A DNA stretch of 54,640 nucleotides from Marmoricola sp. (GTDB lineage: Bacteria; Actinomycetota; Actinomycetes; Propionibacteriales; Nocardioidaceae): positions 1 to 54,640 of the forward strand of contig JAOPXK010000080.1 in NCBI GenBank assembly GCA_025965195.1. The letters are read 5' to 3'. How positions within the stretch are numbered: position 1 is the first letter of the stretch; every line of letters starts with the position of its first letter. The notes under the pieces were generated by a model, which saw only the letters and a program-made list of their open reading frames with translations, did not search any database and was not told the DNA's origin. Shown here piece by piece: positions 24,882 through 33,035 of this stretch. The translations under genes were made by a program, and so were the position numbers.

Positions 24882-26129
24882 TCACCCCCTGCCGATCTTG
24901 CGGTCACGCCATCCCACGGGCAGGAGGTGGTCGAGGAGGTCGTCGACGGTGACCGTTCCGAGCAGCCGGCCCTCGTCGTCGACGACGGGCGCAGCGACCA
25001 GGTTGTACGTCGCGAGGAACATCGCCACGTCCTCCAGGGTCGCCTCGGGACGCAGGAAGGTGATGCTGGTGTCGAGCAGGCCGGCAACCAGGGTCGACGG
25101 GGGCTCGCGAAGGAGACGCTGGATGTGCGCGATGCCGAGCAGCCTGCCAGTCGGCGTCTCCATCGGTGGCCGGCAGACGTGCACGAGCGCGGCGAGTGAC
25201 GGGGTGAGGTCCTCGTTGCGCACATGCGCCAGGGCTTCGGCAACGGTCGCGTCGGGCGGCAGGATCACCGGCTCCGGCGTCATCATGCCGCCGGCCGTCT
25301 CCTCGCCGTAGACCATCAGCCGGCGGACGTCCTCGGCCTCGTCGGGCTCCATCAGCGCGAGCAGGTCCTTGGCGGTCTGCGGCGGCAGGTCGGCGATCAG
25401 GTCGGCCGCGTCGTCGGCGGACATCTCCTCGAGGATGTCGGCGGCGCGTTCGCGGTCGAGGTGCTCGAGGATCTCGACCTGGTCCTCCTCGGGCAGCTCC
25501 TCGAGGACGTCGGCCAGCCGCTCGTCGTCCATTGCCGCCACGACTTCCTTGCGGCGCTCCGGGGAGAGGTCGTGGATGACGTTGGCCGCATCGGCAGCAC
25601 GCAGGTCGGCCAGGCTGGCGATCAGGTGCGTCGCGCCCTGGTTGGGCTCGGTCTTGTGCAGCCCCTCGACGTCATCCCACTCGACGACATGGGTCTGGCC
25701 GCGGCGCCGGAAGCCCTTGCTGCCTTCCTGCAGGGCGACCCGGGAGAGCACCCAGTCACGGGTGCGGGCCTGCTCCATCGCGACGTCGTAGACGGTGCCC
25801 TCGACTCCCGAGCTGCGGACCCGGACCTTGCGGTCGAGCATCTGGCCGATCACCAGGGTCTCGGTGGATCGCTGTTCGAAGCGGCGCATGTTCAGCAGCC
25901 CGGTGGTGATCACCTGACCGGCGTCGATGTTGGTGACCCGGGTCATCGGGGCGAAGACCTGCCGGCGGCCGAAGACCTCGACCACGAGGCCCACGACGCG
26001 GGGCTGGCGTTCGTCGGACCGGAGTACGACGACCACGTCGCGGACCTTGCCGACCTGGTCGCCCTGGGGGTCGAACACCGGCAGCCCGGCAAGGCGGGCG
26101 GCGAAGACGCGGGTCGGTGTGGTGCTCAC
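24882..26129 (-). CDS. MgtE_N and CBS domain protein (PRC-barrel N-terminus)
   Basis: A 415-residue soluble protein. Residues 1-150 hold PRC-barrel-like segments ('FDPQGDQVGKVRDVVV'), the middle is an MgtE intracellular N domain ('LSPERRKEVVAAMDDERLADVLEELPEEDQVEIL' followed by 'EMSADDAADLIADLP'), and the C-terminus has a pair of CBS domains ('TPEPVILPPDATVAEAL', 'LLGTVTVDDLLDHLLP'). The MgtE channel part is absent, so it is likely a Mg-responsive regulatory protein, not a transporter. GTG 26129 is favoured over GTG 26156. Mycobacterial counterpart is Rv1232c. Confidence 0.85.
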   Translation of the reverse strand: MSTTPTRVFAARLAGLPVFDPQGDQVGKVRDVVVVLRSDERQPRVVGLVVEVFGRRQVFAPMTRVTNIDAGQVITTGLLNMRRFEQRSTETLVIGQMLDRKVRVRSSGVEGTVYDVAMEQARTRDWVLSRVALQEGSKGFRRRGQTHVVEWDDVEGLHKTEPNQGATHLIASLADLRAADAANVIHDLSPERRKEVVAAMDDERLADVLEELPEEDQVEILEHLDRERAADILEEMSADDAADLIADLPPQTAKDLLALMEPDEAEDVRRLMVYGEETAGGMMTPEPVILPPDATVAEALAHVRNEDLTPSLAALVHVCRPPMETPTGRLLGIAHIQRLLREPPSTLVAGLLDTSITFLRPEATLEDVAMFLATYNLVAAPVVDDEGRLLGTVTVDDLLDHLLPVGWRDRKIGRG

Positions 26130-26179
26130 GAGTCTTAACCCTAATGCGCGAGACACCTCAACTTGGGCAGGATGACGCC

Positions 26180-27070
26180 ATGCTCGATTACGACATCGTG
26201 GATGTCTTCGCCGAACGGCCCTTCGCGGGCAACCAGCTGGCCGTCGTACACGGTGCGGAGGAGTTGTCGAGCGACCAGCTCCAGACGATCGCGCGGGAGT
26301 TCAACTTCTCCGAGACGACCTTCCCGACATCGATCGATGCAGACCACTACGAGGTCCGGATCTTCACACCCGGCGGCGAGGTCCCGTTTGCCGGACACCC
26401 GACGCTCGGGACGGCCTGGGTGCTGCGCGACCGCGGTCTGCTGAGCGGTGATCACGCCACCCAGCACTGTGCTGCCGGAGAGATCGGGGTCAGCTTCGAC
26501 GACGAGGTGGTGCGGCTCACCGCCGTACCTCGTGATCTGGCGGGGCCGCTCGCGCCGGAGACTGCCGTCGCGCTGCTGGCCGACCTCGGACTCGCGGCCG
26601 ACGACCTGGCCGGCGACGCCTGGGTGGCGGGCACCGGCCTGACGTTCGTGCACCTGCCGGTCCGCGACGACGCCGTCGCCCGGGCGCGCCCGTCGCTGCG
26701 CCCGCTGAGCGGGTACGGCGACGCGCTGACGCGGGGCTGCAGTGATCCGGTCGAGGGCATCAACCTGTACGCCGCAATGGACGGTTCCACCCACGTGGAC
26801 ATTCACGCCAGGGTGTTCGTACCCGGGCTCTCCGTGGACGAGGACCCGGCGACCGGGTCGGCGGCCGCCGGTCTCGGGATGGCGCTCGTGGCCACCGGGC
26901 GGCTGCCACTGGGTGGCCGCTACGAGATCTCCCAGGGATCCGAGATGGGCCGGCCGTCGCGACTGCACGGTGAGGTCGTCGTGACCACGGGCTCCGTCGA
27001 GGTCTGCCGGGTCGCCGGTCGGGTCCAGCCGATCGCGAAGGGCCGGATCGCCGTACCCGGACGGGCGTGA
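26180..27070 (+). CDS. PhzF-family isomerase-like protein
   Basis: A 296-residue protein of the PhzF/diaminopimelate-epimerase-like fold, with two related halves. The start '[20 protein letters not shown]', the conserved acid in 'FNFSETTFP' (catalytic Glu in PhzF), '[16 protein letters not shown]' and '[12 protein letters not shown]' are all hallmarks. PhzF isomerises a dihydroanthranilate in phenazine synthesis, but no phenazine genes are nearby, so the reaction here is unknown. ATG 26180 is divergent from the CBS gene. The stop overlaps the following transporter gene. Confidence 0.85.
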   Translation: MLDYDIVDVFAERPFAGNQLAVVHGAEELSSDQLQTIAREFNFSETTFPTSIDADHYEVRIFTPGGEVPFAGHPTLGTAWVLRDRGLLSGDHATQHCAAGEIGVSFDDEVVRLTAVPRDLAGPLAPETAVALLADLGLAADDLAGDAWVAGTGLTFVHLPVRDDAVARARPSLRPLSGYGDALTRGCSDPVEGINLYAAMDGSTHVDIHARVFVPGLSVDEDPATGSAAAGLGMALVATGRLPLGGRYEISQGSEMGRPSRLHGEVVVTTGSVEVCRVAGRVQPIAKGRIAVPGRA

Positions 27071-27963
27071 GGTCCCGCCTGGATCCCACCACCCTCGGCC
27101 TGATGGCGGTGGGTGTCCTCGCCGTCTCGCTGTCCGGCCCGGTGATGGCCTCGCTCGTCGTGCCGGCGCTCGCGATCTCCTTCTGGCGCAATGGATTCGC
27201 TACCGTCGCCGTCGCTCCGTTCGCCCTCAGCCGCGCCCGCCGGGAGCTGCGCGGCCTCACCCGTCGTCAGCTCGGGTTGATCCTGCTGTCCGGTGGCTGC
27301 CTGGCTGCCCACTTCGGTTTCTGGGTGACCTCACTGACGATGACCTCGGTCGCGTCGAGCACCGCGATCGTCTGCCTCCAGATCATCTGGGTGGTCGCGT
27401 GGGACCGCACTCAGGGGATTCGCCTTCCTGGCAAGGCGATTCTCGGCATCGCGGTCGCGTTCATCGGTGCCGTCGTCGTCAGTGGGGTCGACTTCCAGGC
27501 CTCGACGCGGGCACTCGTCGGCGACGTCTTCGCGCTGATCGGGTCGATCGCGATTGCGGGCTACAGCATCATCGGCGGCCGGGCCAGGCAGTCAGCCAGC
27601 ACCACGGCGTACACGTTCGTCTGTTACGGCACCGCCGCCATGGTGCTGCTGGTTGCCGCCCTGGTCAGCGGTCAGCAGCTTGTCGGGTACGCCCCGAAGC
27701 AGTGGCTGCTGATCCTGCTCGTGGCGGCGACGGCCCAGTTGATGGGCCACTCGGTCTTCAACTACCTGCTGTCGACCATCTCGCCGATGGTGGTCTCGCT
27801 CGCGTTGCTGCTCGAGATCCCGGGCGCCGCCCTGATCGCCGCGGCCTGGCTGCACCAGGTGCCGAGCGTTGCGGCCGTCGGAGGGTTGCTGTTGATCCTG
27901 CTGGGCATGGTGCTGGTGGTGCTGAACAACCGGTCGACGCCGGAAGAGGCTCCCATGTCATGA
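27067..27963 (+). CDS. EamA/DMT-family transporter
   Basis: A 298-residue inner-membrane protein with ten hydrophobic helices in two EamA repeats (first near 'LISFWRNGFATVAV', second from 'STTAYTFVCYGTAAMVLL'). These are drug/metabolite exporters, often for amino acids or their derivatives. GTG 27067 overlaps the PhzF stop, so the pair may convert and export one metabolite; that link is inference. A hairpin overlaps the stop codon. Confidence 0.85.
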   Translation: MRSRLDPTTLGLMAVGVLAVSLSGPVMASLVVPALAISFWRNGFATVAVAPFALSRARRELRGLTRRQLGLILLSGGCLAAHFGFWVTSLTMTSVASSTAIVCLQIIWVVAWDRTQGIRLPGKAILGIAVAFIGAVVVSGVDFQASTRALVGDVFALIGSIAIAGYSIIGGRARQSASTTAYTFVCYGTAAMVLLVAALVSGQQLVGYAPKQWLLILLVAATAQLMGHSVFNYLLSTISPMVVSLALLLEIPGAALIAAAWLHQVPSVAAVGGLLLILLGMVLVVLNNRSTPEEAPMS

Positions 27964-27987
27964 CACCCGCGTGACGCGGCGGGTCAT
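27960..27987 (+). terminator. Probable hairpin terminator after the DMT transporter
   Basis: ATGACACCCGCG and CGCGGCGGGTCAT pair imperfectly around a 3-nt loop at the transporter stop codon. No T-run. Confidence 0.45.
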
Positions 27988-28044
27988 CGGGCTGGCAGTT
28001 TGTAGGATGGCGCGTTCCCCTGAACCGATCCCGAGGAGTGCACG

Positions 28045-28743
28045 TTGACGATCCAGGTTGTGATCCTGGCCGCTGGCCTCGGTACGCGGCTCGGCAAGCC
28101 GCACCCCAAGCCGCTGACGCCGCTGACCTCCGGCGAGAGCATCATGCGGCGAGCGGTCAACCTGCTGCGTGCGTCGTACGGCGACGAAGTCCGCGTGACG
28201 GCAGTCGTGGGGTTCAAGCTCGACCTGGTGATCGAGGCGATGCCGGACATCTCGTTCGTCTACAACGAGGTCTACGACTCCACGAACACGTCGAAGAGCC
28301 TGCTCAAGGCGCTCACGCTCTCTGCGCCCGGAGGGGTGCTGTGGCTCAACGGCGACGTGGTCTTCGACCCGCGGGTGCTCGGCCTGATCCACGACAAGAT
28401 CGAGGCCGGCAAGAGCTTCGTCGCGGTCAACACCGAGTCGGTCGCCGAGGAGGAGGTCAAGTACACCCTCGACGAGACCGGCTACATCCTCGGGCTCTCC
28501 AAGACCGTCGTCGATGGGCTCGGTGAGGCCGTCGGCATCAACTACATCGCGGACGGTGACAAGGCCGCCCTGGTGGCGCGCCTCGACGAGGCCGATGACC
28601 AGGACTACTTCGAGCGTGGCCTCGAGCTCGCCATCGAGAAGGACGGACTCCGTCTCGAGGCGGTCGACATCTCGCAGTTCCAGGTCGTCGAGGTCGACTT
28701 CGACGACGACCTCACCCGGGCGAACGCCTTCGTGCAGGGCTGA
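28045..28743 (+). CDS. Sugar-phosphate/phosphocholine nucleotidyltransferase-like protein
   Basis: A 232-residue NTP transferase. The signature 'ILAAGLGTRLGKPHPKPL' binds the nucleotide, 'LWLNGDVVFDP' carries the metal-binding Asp, and 'VDFDDDLTRAN' near the C-terminus is typical of the LicC/CTP:phosphocholine cytidylyltransferase subgroup ('IDTPEDL..A'). TTG 28045 is the start, with GAGGAG six bases upstream. With the LicD-domain gene at 38.7 kb, it could supply a CDP- or NDP-activated group for envelope glycan decoration; substrate is inferred. Confidence 0.8.
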   Translation: MTIQVVILAAGLGTRLGKPHPKPLTPLTSGESIMRRAVNLLRASYGDEVRVTAVVGFKLDLVIEAMPDISFVYNEVYDSTNTSKSLLKALTLSAPGGVLWLNGDVVFDPRVLGLIHDKIEAGKSFVAVNTESVAEEEVKYTLDETGYILGLSKTVVDGLGEAVGINYIADGDKAALVARLDEADDQDYFERGLELAIEKDGLRLEAVDISQFQVVEVDFDDDLTRANAFVQG

Positions 28744-28799
28744 CCAGCCGGCCCGATTCCAGAGTCCCGCCAAGGGGCGTTGCCGTAGCCTTCCGGAGC

Positions 28800-29222
28800 A
28801 TGAGGATTCGACACGTCGCGGTGCTGGTCGCGATCGCTGCGCTGTCGGTTTCCTGCGGAACGGCGAAGGACACCACCCCGCCGGTCCCCAGCACGACCAC
28901 TCCGACCGTGTCCGTGGCACCCACGCCCACCAAGTCGCCCACGAAGACGCCCACGAAGCCCGCTGTGGTGTTGCCGAAGTGTGCGTCGGTCTGGGTCGCG
29001 AACGCCCGGCTGTCGGCGAGATACTCCGGTTGCCTCGACGCCGGCAAGACCGTCCCCGCCAACGGGATGAGGTGTGTGGTCGGGCACGACCTGGTGGTCT
29101 ACCGCGACCAGTTCTATGCGATGACGAGTGGCAAGATCTTCCGACCGAGCGGCAACCTGCGCAGCGACAGCGGTTACCAGCTGACGCTCGACCTGTGCCG
29201 CCACGGTGCGCCGACGAGCTGA
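28800..29222 (+). CDS. Putative lipoprotein
   Basis: A 140-residue protein with a lipoprotein signal: 'RIRHVAVLVAIAALSVSCG', with the lipobox 'LSVSC' and Cys 19 or so as the lipidated residue. A Thr/Pro/Lys-rich linker ('TPTKSPTKTPTKP') is followed by a globular part with four cysteines ('PKCASVW', 'SGCLDAG', 'MRCVVG', 'LDLCRHG'), probably two disulfides. I do not recognise the domain. It ends two bases from the stop of the convergent large membrane protein. Confidence 0.75.
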   Translation: MRIRHVAVLVAIAALSVSCGTAKDTTPPVPSTTTPTVSVAPTPTKSPTKTPTKPAVVLPKCASVWVANARLSARYSGCLDAGKTVPANGMRCVVGHDLVVYRDQFYAMTSGKIFRPSGNLRSDSGYQLTLDLCRHGAPTS

Positions 29223-29224
29223 CC

Positions 29225-31360
29225 TCAGCCGGGCGTGTAACAGGTCATCCGGCCGACCCGCGCGGGGTCCCCATAGCCGGCGTAGGTGAGGCGGTCGACG
29301 ACCTGCGCGGTCCGGAACGCACCCGACTCAGACACGCACGCCTGAGTGACCTTGAGGTCGGTGAGGGCTTCCTTCACCACCGCGGTGGGCGGCATCTTGC
29401 CGGAGCGCTGGGCAAGGTTCTTCAACGCCAGCCGGAGCTTGCCGTAGCCCTTCGGCTCCTTCAGCGTCCGGGCGTACCAGTCGCGCGGGTCCACGGCGTA
29501 CGCCTTCGTGGTGTACATCGACAGGATCCGCATCTGCCTGGCCGGTAGCAGGATGACGCCGTGGGGATCGGTCTTCATCACGGCCCGTACGTCGTCCAGC
29601 GCGGCCTCGTCGACCTTCCATGACGGGCTCGAGGAGAGCGTGACCGGGCCGTTGTGGTCGACGGTGTTCCACAACGGCGCTCCGAAGCCGGCGATCGCGG
29701 CCAGCAGCACGACAGGGATGGCGAACGCAGCAAGCCGGTTCAGCTTCTCGACGGTGGCCGCCGACCCCGGGATCCGGGCGACGGCGAGCAGGCCGACGAG
29801 CAGGGCGATCGGGATGCAGTAGAGGACTCGCCAGAGGATCGGTCCTGCGCCGGTCGCACTGTTCGCGGCGTCGAGCAGCGGCGGCGCGAGGATGACCAGC
29901 GCGGCCAGGCTGACCCACAGCACCATCGCGGACGCGACCTTGCTGCGCACCAGGAGTGCGCCGAGCACCAGCGCGACGAGCGCGGCTGCCAGGAAGAAGC
30001 GCTCGGGCCCGAGCACGCGCAGAAAGGTCTGCGAGCCGGAGAGCAGCGCGGGGTCCTTGCCGCCGACATCGTCGGAGAACGCGATCACCGCGAGCCCGCT
30101 CAACACCGGCCCGACCAGGAACAGCAGGCCGCCGATCGCGAGCCGCTTCGACCTGACGAAGATCGCGGCCATCACCATGGCGCCGCTCATCAACGGAGCG
30201 AGGATGACCGCCGTCGACGTCAGCCCGGCGAAGGCGACCCCACCGATCGCGAGCATCACGATCGGTCGGCGACTGCCCTTTGAACGAGCCTCGACCACCT
30301 GGGTCGCCCAGACCCACGCCAGAGGCATCAGGATCGCGATCGCCATCACCTTGCCCTGCCACATCCGCGCGATCCAGAAGTTGCCGAGTCGGGACTCCCC
30401 GCTCATCAGCAAGAAGGCCACCGCGACAACGGTCACGAGCAGGGGCAGGCGGGGCGACCAGATCCGGGCAAGTGCCCAGAGTGCCCAGACGGCCATCGCC
30501 GACGCGACGCCGGTCGAGACGTCCCAGGTCAGCGTGCCGACCTGGATGCCGGTCAGATGCGAAAGCACACCGATGAGGCCCTCGATCGAGGCGATCGGGA
30601 TCCCGCCGTTGTACGGCGACTTGAACGTGCCCGGCCCGAACATGGTGTCCCGCACCATCGACGTACCGTGCTCGGCGATCCACACGGACCGGTTCACGTA
30701 GTAGGAGTCGTCGAGGTCGGGCAGGTGGATGAAGAGGCTGAGCACGCCGATCCCGATGGCGAGGCCGAGGGCGCCGAGGTGCAGCCAGGTCGATGGCTCG
30801 GTCCGACGTGAGGCGGCCGGCGCCGAGGTGAACGCAGAGGTGAAGCTGGCAGCCGATGCCGCGATCACGCCGAGGATGCAGAGCGCCCACATCGCCCGGA
30901 ACCCGTGCTGGGGCCACTGCGTGGTGGCGACGAGCACGCCGATCGCGCAGATCAGCGCCAGGACTGCGGCCGCACGTCCGAGCTGTTGGTACGGCGTACG
31001 CCGAGCCCCAGCATCGGAGGAGGAAGGGGAATCGCCCGGAATGTCCGCCGACGTCGCATCCGGTGCGACCTGATCGCTGTCGAAATGTTTGTCTCTTGCA
31101 CCTAGTGCGCAGAATCCAACTACGATGACGACGGAGCCGGCGAGCCAGATCCAGCCAGCGGGCCAGAGCGACCATCCGGCCGCCCAGAAGGCCCAATAGA
31201 GGATCGACCACCAGGCCACCAGGATCACGGACAGGTCGAGGATTCCGTCGAGGAATCGACCGAGAGATCGACCGGGAGATCGACCGAGAACTCGATCGTG
31301 GGAGGCAGGAGCGAAGCTCTCTGAGCGCATGGGCGGAGGGATCTCCTTCGAGCGGTTCAC
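29225..31360 (-). CDS. Large polytopic membrane protein (DUF6077-like)
   Basis: A 711-residue protein with about 14 transmembrane helices between residues 40 and 560 and a C-terminal extracytoplasmic domain of about 150 residues. 'IHLPDLDDSYYVNRSVWIAEHG' after a helix has the acidic loop of GT-C-like or DUF6077 membrane proteins, so a role as a polyprenyl-dependent glycosyltransferase is possible. GTG 31360 is used; an in-frame ATG 30 bases inside, with AAGGAG further upstream, is an alternative. The N-terminal Arg/Gly/Ser-rich part is encoded by 12-bp tandem repeats. It is divergent from the phospholipase-D-like gene. Confidence 0.7.
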   Translation of the reverse strand: MNRSKEIPPPMRSESFAPASHDRVLGRSPGRSLGRFLDGILDLSVILVAWWSILYWAFWAAGWSLWPAGWIWLAGSVVIVVGFCALGARDKHFDSDQVAPDATSADIPGDSPSSSDAGARRTPYQQLGRAAAVLALICAIGVLVATTQWPQHGFRAMWALCILGVIAASAASFTSAFTSAPAASRRTEPSTWLHLGALGLAIGIGVLSLFIHLPDLDDSYYVNRSVWIAEHGTSMVRDTMFGPGTFKSPYNGGIPIASIEGLIGVLSHLTGIQVGTLTWDVSTGVASAMAVWALWALARIWSPRLPLLVTVVAVAFLLMSGESRLGNFWIARMWQGKVMAIAILMPLAWVWATQVVEARSKGSRRPIVMLAIGGVAFAGLTSTAVILAPLMSGAMVMAAIFVRSKRLAIGGLLFLVGPVLSGLAVIAFSDDVGGKDPALLSGSQTFLRVLGPERFFLAAALVALVLGALLVRSKVASAMVLWVSLAALVILAPPLLDAANSATGAGPILWRVLYCIPIALLVGLLAVARIPGSAATVEKLNRLAAFAIPVVLLAAIAGFGAPLWNTVDHNGPVTLSSSPSWKVDEAALDDVRAVMKTDPHGVILLPARQMRILSMYTTKAYAVDPRDWYARTLKEPKGYGKLRLALKNLAQRSGKMPPTAVVKEALTDLKVTQACVSESGAFRTAQVVDRLTYAGYGDPARVGRMTCYTPG
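31251..31298 (-). repeat. Four 12-bp tandem repeats in the 5' coding region
   Basis: Near-identical units (A/G)GAGATCGACCG at 31251, 31263, 31275 and 31287 encode a 'GRSx' peptide repeat near the N-terminus of the polytopic protein. Lengths stay in frame. Confidence 0.7.
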
Positions 31361-31519
31361 GGTTTCGTCAATCTAGTGGACGGTCCGGTCTCGACCGGTC
31401 CGCGCTCGGCGTGTGACGTAGCAAAAAATATCGAGACAGATGTCGAAACTCAGTAACAGATCGTGCGGCTATAGTGGCGGTCGCCATATCAGGCTGGAAA
31501 GACCTTGGGGGTTGGTTGC

Positions 31520-32920
31520 ATGCGTGCTTCGCGCCGTGTGAGTTCGTTGTCCGTCGTCCTGCTGATGCTCGTCGGCACACTCGCCCTCGAAGCCGGCAGC
31601 CTTTCGGCGACTGCGTCGACCCCAACGGCATCGAGCCCGGCCGTGGCCGCGCCTGCCGTGGTCGCGAAGCCAGCTGCTGCCAAGACGCCGTGGACGCCAC
31701 CGGCCGGCGTCACGATCAACAACCCGCTCGGCACCGTTGCCCAGCGCACCGCGAACCTGCACAAGATCCGGCTGGCCATCCAGCACTCCCGCAAGGGGTC
31801 CCAGATCACCGTCGCCTCGTGGAACATCCGGAGCCCGAACGCCGAGCACGACCTGATCCTCGCCCAACGGCGAGGCGTCCGGGTCCGGGTCCTGATGGAC
31901 CGAGGCAACGGCAACGCGAAGAACGTGAACCCCGGCTTCAACAACATGCAGCGTCAGCTCCGGGTCGGCAACGCGAAGCGGCCCTCGAGCATGCGCAGCT
32001 GGGCCAAGGAGTGCGTGAGCTCCTGCCGCGGCAAGAGCGGCATCTCCCACACGAAGATGTACCTCTTCTCCCAGGTCGGCCAGGCCACGGACGTGGTGAT
32101 GTACGGCTCGGCGAACCTGACCGACCTCGCCGCCACCGGCCAGTGGAACGACCTCTACACGATCCGGAATCGTCCGGACTTCTACAACTTCGCGCTCGGG
32201 ATCTTCGTCGAGATGACGAAGGACCACGCCGTGGCCAACGCCTGGCAGTACCTCGTCGAGGGCGGGATCAACCTCGGCTTCCTGCCGTGGGTCGGAGCAG
32301 GCACCAGCGGCGACCCGGTCATGAACATGCTGAACCAGGTGCACTGCACCGGCGCCGACCAGGGCGCGGGCAACGGCGGGCGCACCGCCATCCGGATCGC
32401 CCAGACCGCGATGACCGACTCGCGCGGGATCGCGCTCGCCAAGAAGCTGCACCAGCTCTGGAACCAGGGCTGCGACATCAGGGTGATCTACGCCGTGATG
32501 GGCAAGCAGGTCCTCCAGGTCTTCCGGACCGGTGGGCCGCGCGGCCCGATCCCGTTCCGCCAGGTGGTCCAGGACTTCAACGGCGACTTCGTCTACGACC
32601 GTTACCTGCACACCAAGGTGCTCGCGCTGAGCGGCGTCTACGGCTCGAACCACCACGCCGAGATCGCCTGGAACGGTTCGTCGAACTGGACCACGGTGAG
32701 CCTGCACAGCGATGACATCTTCGCCCGGATCGACAGTGCCGCGCTGCGGATGACCTACGCCAAGTTCGTCAACAGGTGGTTCCTGCACCCGCCTTCGTCG
32801 AAGACCACGGTCGACGGCGGCAACGTCGGCGGCGCCGAAGCCAGGCGCGCAGTCGGCTCGGCAGCGCCTGTCCAGGCGCCCGCCGGGGTCGACCGCTACG
32901 CCAAGATCCAGGTCAACTAG
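31520..32920 (+). CDS. Secreted phospholipase-D-like protein
   Basis: A 466-residue protein with a signal peptide ('SLSVVLLMLVGTLALEAGSLSATA') and two HKD half-sites: 'SHTKMYLFS...GSANLT' and 'LHTKVLALSG...NGSSNWT', each with His, Lys and a following Ser/Asn. The PLD superfamily hydrolyses or transfers phosphodiesters; a secreted form could act on phospholipid, teichoic acid or nucleic acid. ATG 31520 follows a GGGGG tract and places the signal peptide correctly. TATAGT at 31475-31480 is a possible -10. The gene lies at the head of the envelope-glycan region. Confidence 0.82.
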   Translation: MRASRRVSSLSVVLLMLVGTLALEAGSLSATASTPTASSPAVAAPAVVAKPAAAKTPWTPPAGVTINNPLGTVAQRTANLHKIRLAIQHSRKGSQITVASWNIRSPNAEHDLILAQRRGVRVRVLMDRGNGNAKNVNPGFNNMQRQLRVGNAKRPSSMRSWAKECVSSCRGKSGISHTKMYLFSQVGQATDVVMYGSANLTDLAATGQWNDLYTIRNRPDFYNFALGIFVEMTKDHAVANAWQYLVEGGINLGFLPWVGAGTSGDPVMNMLNQVHCTGADQGAGNGGRTAIRIAQTAMTDSRGIALAKKLHQLWNQGCDIRVIYAVMGKQVLQVFRTGGPRGPIPFRQVVQDFNGDFVYDRYLHTKVLALSGVYGSNHHAEIAWNGSSNWTTVSLHSDDIFARIDSAALRMTYAKFVNRWFLHPPSSKTTVDGGNVGGAEARRAVGSAAPVQAPAGVDRYAKIQVN

Positions 32921-33035
32921 AAGCGGTCCGGCTGACGTCATCGGGCTCGCCGGTGGGTGCGATAACGCCGAAAAGCGCACGCAACCTCATTAGACTCACC
33001 GGACGCACTGTTCACACTGGTATCGGGATGGGTCG